Shown: piece after piece, positions 44,801 to 50,800 of the stretch | How positions within the stretch are numbered: the first letter of the stretch is position 1 | Layout of the letters: every line of letters starts with the position of its first letter | NCBI GenBank assembly: GCA_903935205.1 | Contig: CAIZQU010000114.1 | Coordinates: 62,001 to 126,000 of the forward strand | Length of the DNA stretch: 64,000 nt | Source: an uncultured cyanobacterium | GTDB lineage: Bacteria; Cyanobacteriota; Cyanobacteriia; PCC-6307; Cyanobiaceae | Direction of reading: 5' to 3' | Notes under the pieces: model-generated | What the model saw: only the letters and a program-made list of their open reading frames with translations | Told to the model about the DNA's origin: nothing | Databases searched by the model: none | Position numbers and translations under genes: made by a program

Positions 44801-47800
44801 GCCCGTAACCGCCAGGACCTGCTCATCACTGGTCGCCTCCAACGCCAGCTGGGCACCGCTGCCGCTGCTGGGTGCAGAGATGGTGCTGCCAACGATCCTG
44901 GCGGTGATCGGGCTGGAATAGTTGTTTTCAGCCCCGGCTCCGGCGCCGGCTACGGCATAGGACCCGAGGGCGGAGCCGGAGGTTGAATTGCTGGAAGAGC
45001 CGGCGGCAGAGATACTCACCGTCTTCAGGTCGACGTCACTGGTTCTGGCCCGAATCGTGATGGGGGCAGCAGCGGCGGTGGTGAGGGAGCTGTTGCTGAG
45101 TTCAGCTAAGGAACCGGCCTGGAGATCATTGATCGCCACCGAGAAACCAAAGGTGGCTGCAACCTGGGAACTGGTGCTCGATCCCGTGGAAGGCTGGAGG
45201 GGGTTGGCGGCAAGGCCGAGGCTGCCGGCATAGGCACCGGCGTCGGCCGCCTCGGTGGAAAGAATGGAAAGGGAAGTGATGCCCGTCCCTGTCACATTGG
45301 CGACGGAGGCTTTGGTGACGGGTGAGTTGGTGTTCGCAGGATTCAGGTTCAGGGCAAGGGAGCCGGGGATGGACAGAGATGTTCCCGAAGAAACAGCGAC
45401 GGAAAGGCTGATTGCTCCAGCCGATGCGGAGGCACCCTGAGTAGAGCTATTCAGAGCAACTGCTGATGGCGTAGAACCGAGGTCAACATTGTTGAGAGTG
45501 GTGGCAACACTGGGACCGAAATAGTTGACGTTGGCACTACCAGCGATGCTGGCCAAGCCGCGGTTTTGCTGAGGGCTACCCGAGGCTGGTGCGGAAGCAC
45601 CACGCCAACCAAAAGCGACAGCTCCACCCCAGTTGGAAATGATCGTGGCATCGCTTGCCTTGAGCGTAATTGCGGGAGCCGTAATACTTGCCCGACCAGC
45701 AGTAGCTTTGGACAGAGATGAGCTGGCCTCATTGTTGGCCAGTTTATTGACGACAATACTGCCAGTAGCCGAGACCCCAAAACTATTTATTTCAGGGATC
45801 CAAGTTGATGTGGACTGCTGGTTAGTGGGTGGAGTGGAACTCGTCTTACTGATGGCACCAGCAACTCCAACCGTGACCAGCTGGCCACGATTGGTGGCCT
45901 CGGCGTACAAACCATCAGCGCCCGTGAGGGAAAGAGATCCAGTGGGATCCAGACGATTACGGGTTGTGCGTTGGAGATCATTGACGATCAGCGATAGTCC
46001 CATCGCCAGCGCCTTACTATATTGAACTGACCCGGCAACATCGGTCTGCTTAATGGCATCATTGGCGACAAAGGAGGCGTCCAGGGCCGTTATTCTTGAG
46101 CCCGCTGCCATTTCATTTTCAGTGGTATTAATGGCCCCTGTATCGATAAGAATCCCGCCATTGAAACCGAGGTTCTCGGAGGAGCCCGAACCAACGACTA
46201 CACCAACACTTTGACCCGCCTGGCTGGCCGAAAAAGCGAGGGATCCCGTTAGGGTAACGACCGAGCGCGAGGTTAGGACATTTCGAGAAGTGTTAACAGG
46301 AGTGATGACAGAAATCGAAGCCCCGAGACCATTTTTTGCGACATTCCCGAAATCGAGGATGTCCTTGGAGATAGACGACTTGCGGCTCTTGGCTGCTGGA
46401 GTAGCTGGGTTACTGGGGCTATTCGAGTTTGTTGGCGACGTACTAGTGGCAGGAGATTCAGGGGTCTCTTTGCCATCTTGATACACCCCGTAAAGAGTTT
46501 CGGGGCTTGGGTCAAAATGGATCTGGCCGCTACCGCGCACGTAATCAATGGTGGTGGCAGCATTGGAAGAGAAATCACCCGCGGTAATCGTACCGTCGAT
46601 TGTATTGATCGCAGAATTCGTCAGTAGACTGACGTTGATACCAATCCCGACGCCGACTTCTGAATTGCTTGGCTTGTCGGATCCTTCTTCCGTCTTGCCA
46701 TGGATCTGGACCTGTGAATAGGTATTGAAACCGGCTCCGATCAACAGGCCCGTGACATCGGAAAGATCGTCCTGGAGAGTCAGAGCCCCATCAATGGTGG
46801 TAGGCAGCATCCATGTTTTCAGTTTTGCCGTGTCGCCAAATGACTCGTTCTCGGCAAAATGATTGAGATAGGTAACACTGCTATCAAGGCTAACCGCGGA
46901 GGTTGTTTGGATGGTGCCGCCAATATTATTACTAGCAATATTGGAAAGCTTGTTGAGTCCGAAGGCCACACTGATCGCCGCCCCGGCACTTTGTTCAGTT
47001 TCAGCGGAGGTCATATTGGCAAAATCGGCCTCAACGGCACTGGTGATGGCGACGGGACGATTGGCCTGGGCCCGGATTTGACCAGTGGTTGAAAGCGAAA
47101 CCGAGGCAATGTGGTCAGCTAGATTGATGGCAATAGCACCAGATACCGAGGAGCCAGGCTCAACCTTATCCTTGGCAGGATTTGCCGAACTTTTAAACAT
47201 GGCGGCCATCACGCCTTCGATGCCCTCGGAGATCTTGTCCTTCATGGCATCGCTGGCTGCGTCACTGGCAGAACCACTGGCGACATAATCTGTCCACGAC
47301 GCCTCCTCCATGTCAGAGCCGATGCTGGTTCCACTCTCGACTTCGTTAGCAGAGAAAACGTTGGAGGTGATCGAAACTCCGGCAGGTCGTTCGTCAACGA
47401 CCTTGACCAGGGAGGTATTGGAGTTGATCTGACGGCCCAGTAGGGAGACGGGAAGAGACGCCTCCAGATCCGCTTGAGACGCAACAAATTGATAGCGATT
47501 ATTGCCCAAGGCGATCACATTGAGCTCCTGGCCAGGGGTAATACCTCCTACGGATTGGGAGCTTTCTTGAAGCGAGACATCCACCAAGAAGAAATGGGTG
47601 GAGTTGAGGCTTATATCGGCGGCATTCAGATTAATCGCAATAGTGCCAGCTGCATCGGAAAACAGTGAGACTTGACCTGCTGCAGGTTGACGGAGATAAA
47701 CAACTTGACCTTCACTAAGCCCGCCCCGCGGATCACTGCTGGCCGCACGCCCGGTAGAGGCCAGGGAGGGGTTGGTCGAGTAATAGGTGGCTTTAATGAG

Positions 47801-50800
47801 ATTATTTGTGTGGACAATATTGTTGGGAATGGAAACGCCTGTCCAGAGATTTGAGCCATTGCTGATCAAATCAGGGTTCAGGGTAACGAGCGAGGGTTTT
47901 GTGATCGTTCGGCTATAAGTGGCATCGGGTCGGATTGTGAGGATTTCCCCAGTCGAAGCCGAGAAGCCATTCAACGTGATGAGCGAATTGGCGTCGTCAA
48001 CCGCAGAGATTGGGTTAAAGGTAGCCGCAGCTGTCTGAATGGTGAACGTGAGGCCCGCATTGGAGGCTGCCTGAACTCCCGCGTTCACCAGGTCGTTGGT
48101 GACCGAGCTCGGGCCTTGGAGGCGGAAGACGCCGGTCTGAGCTGTGGGTTGAACGATCTCTAATAGGGGGCCTGCACCTGGCAGCCAGAGGCTCGCTTGC
48201 TGGCTGAGAGCCGTGCGCAGGTCGGCGCCATTTTTGGTGAGCGGGGCGGTGCCGGCGTAGCGAAGGTAAGAGCCGCTGGTAACGCCAGCGGCAAGGGTTT
48301 CTACATAGAGTATATCGCCAGGCCTTAAGGTAGTCGTTGCAGCTGTGGCAAGAGAAGATCCGGCACTGGATATAATCTGATTGGAACTATTCAGAAAAGC
48401 AGAGGCCCCGTAGAGTGAGTTATCTCCTTTCTGAATCAAACCACTATTGAGTTGAACCGTGCTCATCCGCCCCATTGTGGCGGGTGGGGAGGTTAGAACA
48501 AGATTCTTAGCGATCTGGTTGGGAGGGGTATAATTCTCGCTAACCGATAGCACCGAGGCCAGCTGGGCTGTTGTGGCATTACCCTCCCCATTAGTGGCGG
48601 TGGCCGTCACGAAAATAGGAGATCCCGCCCTTTTGGCGGTAAGGTTGAGAGCCTGGCCGGCCGTGGTGCTGGCTATGGCAGCGGTGAGATAAGAACCTGT
48701 TCCCGTACCGACACCAGCCGTGGAATTGATGAGGCTGATCAGACCATCACGAATCAAACCAAGATTTGTGGATGTTACGGTGTAGGAGAGATTGGTGGGC
48801 TTGGAGTTGGCCGTTCCGAGATCCTGGAGGGTAATAGCAACGACATCACCAACTTCATAAGTGCCATTTATAGTAATAGCATCAACCTGGGCTCTTGGGG
48901 TGGTCGAGGCAACATAACCAGAGGGTTGTAGTGCCTGCAGCTGAGCACTGACCTGTTGATTGAGACCAAGTTCATAATGGAAAATGTGTTGGCTGCCAAC
49001 ACCAAGTGCCGTGAGATCAATGGCTCGGTTAGCCAGAGCATCCTTGATGGTGGCGGCAACGGCATAACGATTACCGCCCCGGGGAATCAGGTAATAGACG
49101 GTATCGGCCACGAGACCACCGATGGGGTAGCTATCCTGGGCGGCGGCCGAATCGGGAAGAACGTAGTAACGAACCGATTGGCCCGGTGCAAAGGCATCAA
49201 TCGAGCTACCGCTGGCAGGAGTCAGGATCAGTTCGTTGGCACCAAGATCAACAAGCGAAGCGGAGCTGCCATCGAATTGGGTATCGTTAACCCGATAGAC
49301 ACGATGCACGGAACCGGTGGCAGCTGACTTGGCCAACTCCATCGGACTGTCGATGGCTAAAATATAATCCTTACTGCCATAGGCAGAGGTATTGGCATTG
49401 TCCAGGATTGCCGTTATCTTGTAGGGGGTTCCAGCCTCCACGACTGGAATGATCGCCCAGCTAGAACTGGCTAAATTAAGATTGTCGAGGCTGGTGTTCA
49501 GGGCCGCGGAGCCCAAATAGACGTAATGCCGATCATCACTCCAAAGCACACGATCATTTCTGTTGATCGTGACAGTGTTCGTCGAGCCCGTACGAGTCAG
49601 TTCTGTGCCGGCAGAGTTGTGCAGAACAGACGTGCCATCGGCGAGGGCGATGATTCTATAGTTATAACCAGGATTAATATTCTCAACCGTAACGTCATCA
49701 CCTTGAGCCAGGCTGTCATTAGCTGCGAAGGAAGTAGATCCAACCTGAACGAAACGGGAATCGCTGGCAGGTGCCAGAGTACGCAAGTCAACAGAGGCAG
49801 TAGCAGCCGTAAATTTGAAAAGATTGCCTGCACTATCCCGTACGATGCTGCCAGTAGGCAGAGTAATTGCAGCCGTTACCGCTGTGCCTGTCCTATCGCT
49901 GACAGTAAACGTTGCGTTGCCGCTGGCGGTCTGGCGATAGCTCCATGGGGCTATATAGGCCGACAGAGTCTGGGGATCGGCGTAGGTCTGGCCATCGGCC
50001 TGAATCAGACCATCGATTTGGATGCTGGCCTCGGTTTTATCGGAGCCGATACTGATAGCGCCAGCACCCTTACCACCCTCAAACAGAGTCGAGGACCCAC
50101 TCGCTGCGGTAGAGGGGGAAGCCTCATTGGTAATCGTGACGCTCCCGGAAGCCTTGATTTCCGATGTGGCATCGATGGCCACGCGAGCCTTCGTATTGCC
50201 GACCGAAACACCAGTGCTTAGGGCTAACTTATTATTCGTACTGCCATCCCCCGTCTCGGTGGGCTCAATTTCAAGTGCCGATTCACTCTCGAGTTCATTG
50301 CTCGTGCTGGTGGTGATCGCAATGTCACCGCCGGTGGTGATCAACTTGCTGTTCTGAAGTCCCAGCTCGGTGGTGGCGGAACCGATCGTGACCGCTGCCG
50401 AGAGCTGCAGACGGGAGTTTTGCCACCAAAGGCTGCCTTCATTACCGCTGGCAAGGGCCAATTCCGAAACGAGATCAAGCGTGATATTTCCTGACGCCTG
50501 AACCTCGGTGTTCGAGAAAGAAGCTGCTGTTTTAGTGACACCACTTTTGACAGATGCCGGCAGGGGCGAGAGGGCTTGCTGGGTACTGTCGAGGAAGGAG
50601 GCAATGTCGAAGAGATCGCCAAAGGGAACCGAGGACAGGGTGTCCTGGATGCCACTGATCAGACTGTCATCAATGATTGAAGAGCCAGTGATGGTGACAT
50701 TATTGGCAAACAGCAGGGTTTTGCCCGTTCCAGAAGGGTTGCCGACCTCAAGGTTGACGCTGACCTGGGGCAGCCAAAGGATGACAGGTAAATCAGCACC

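Noticed and set aside
20400-46000. Possible CRISPR or DNA satellite array
   Set aside because: Repeats are in-frame, vary at the DNA level and translate to conserved protein modules; there are no constant repeats with unique spacers.
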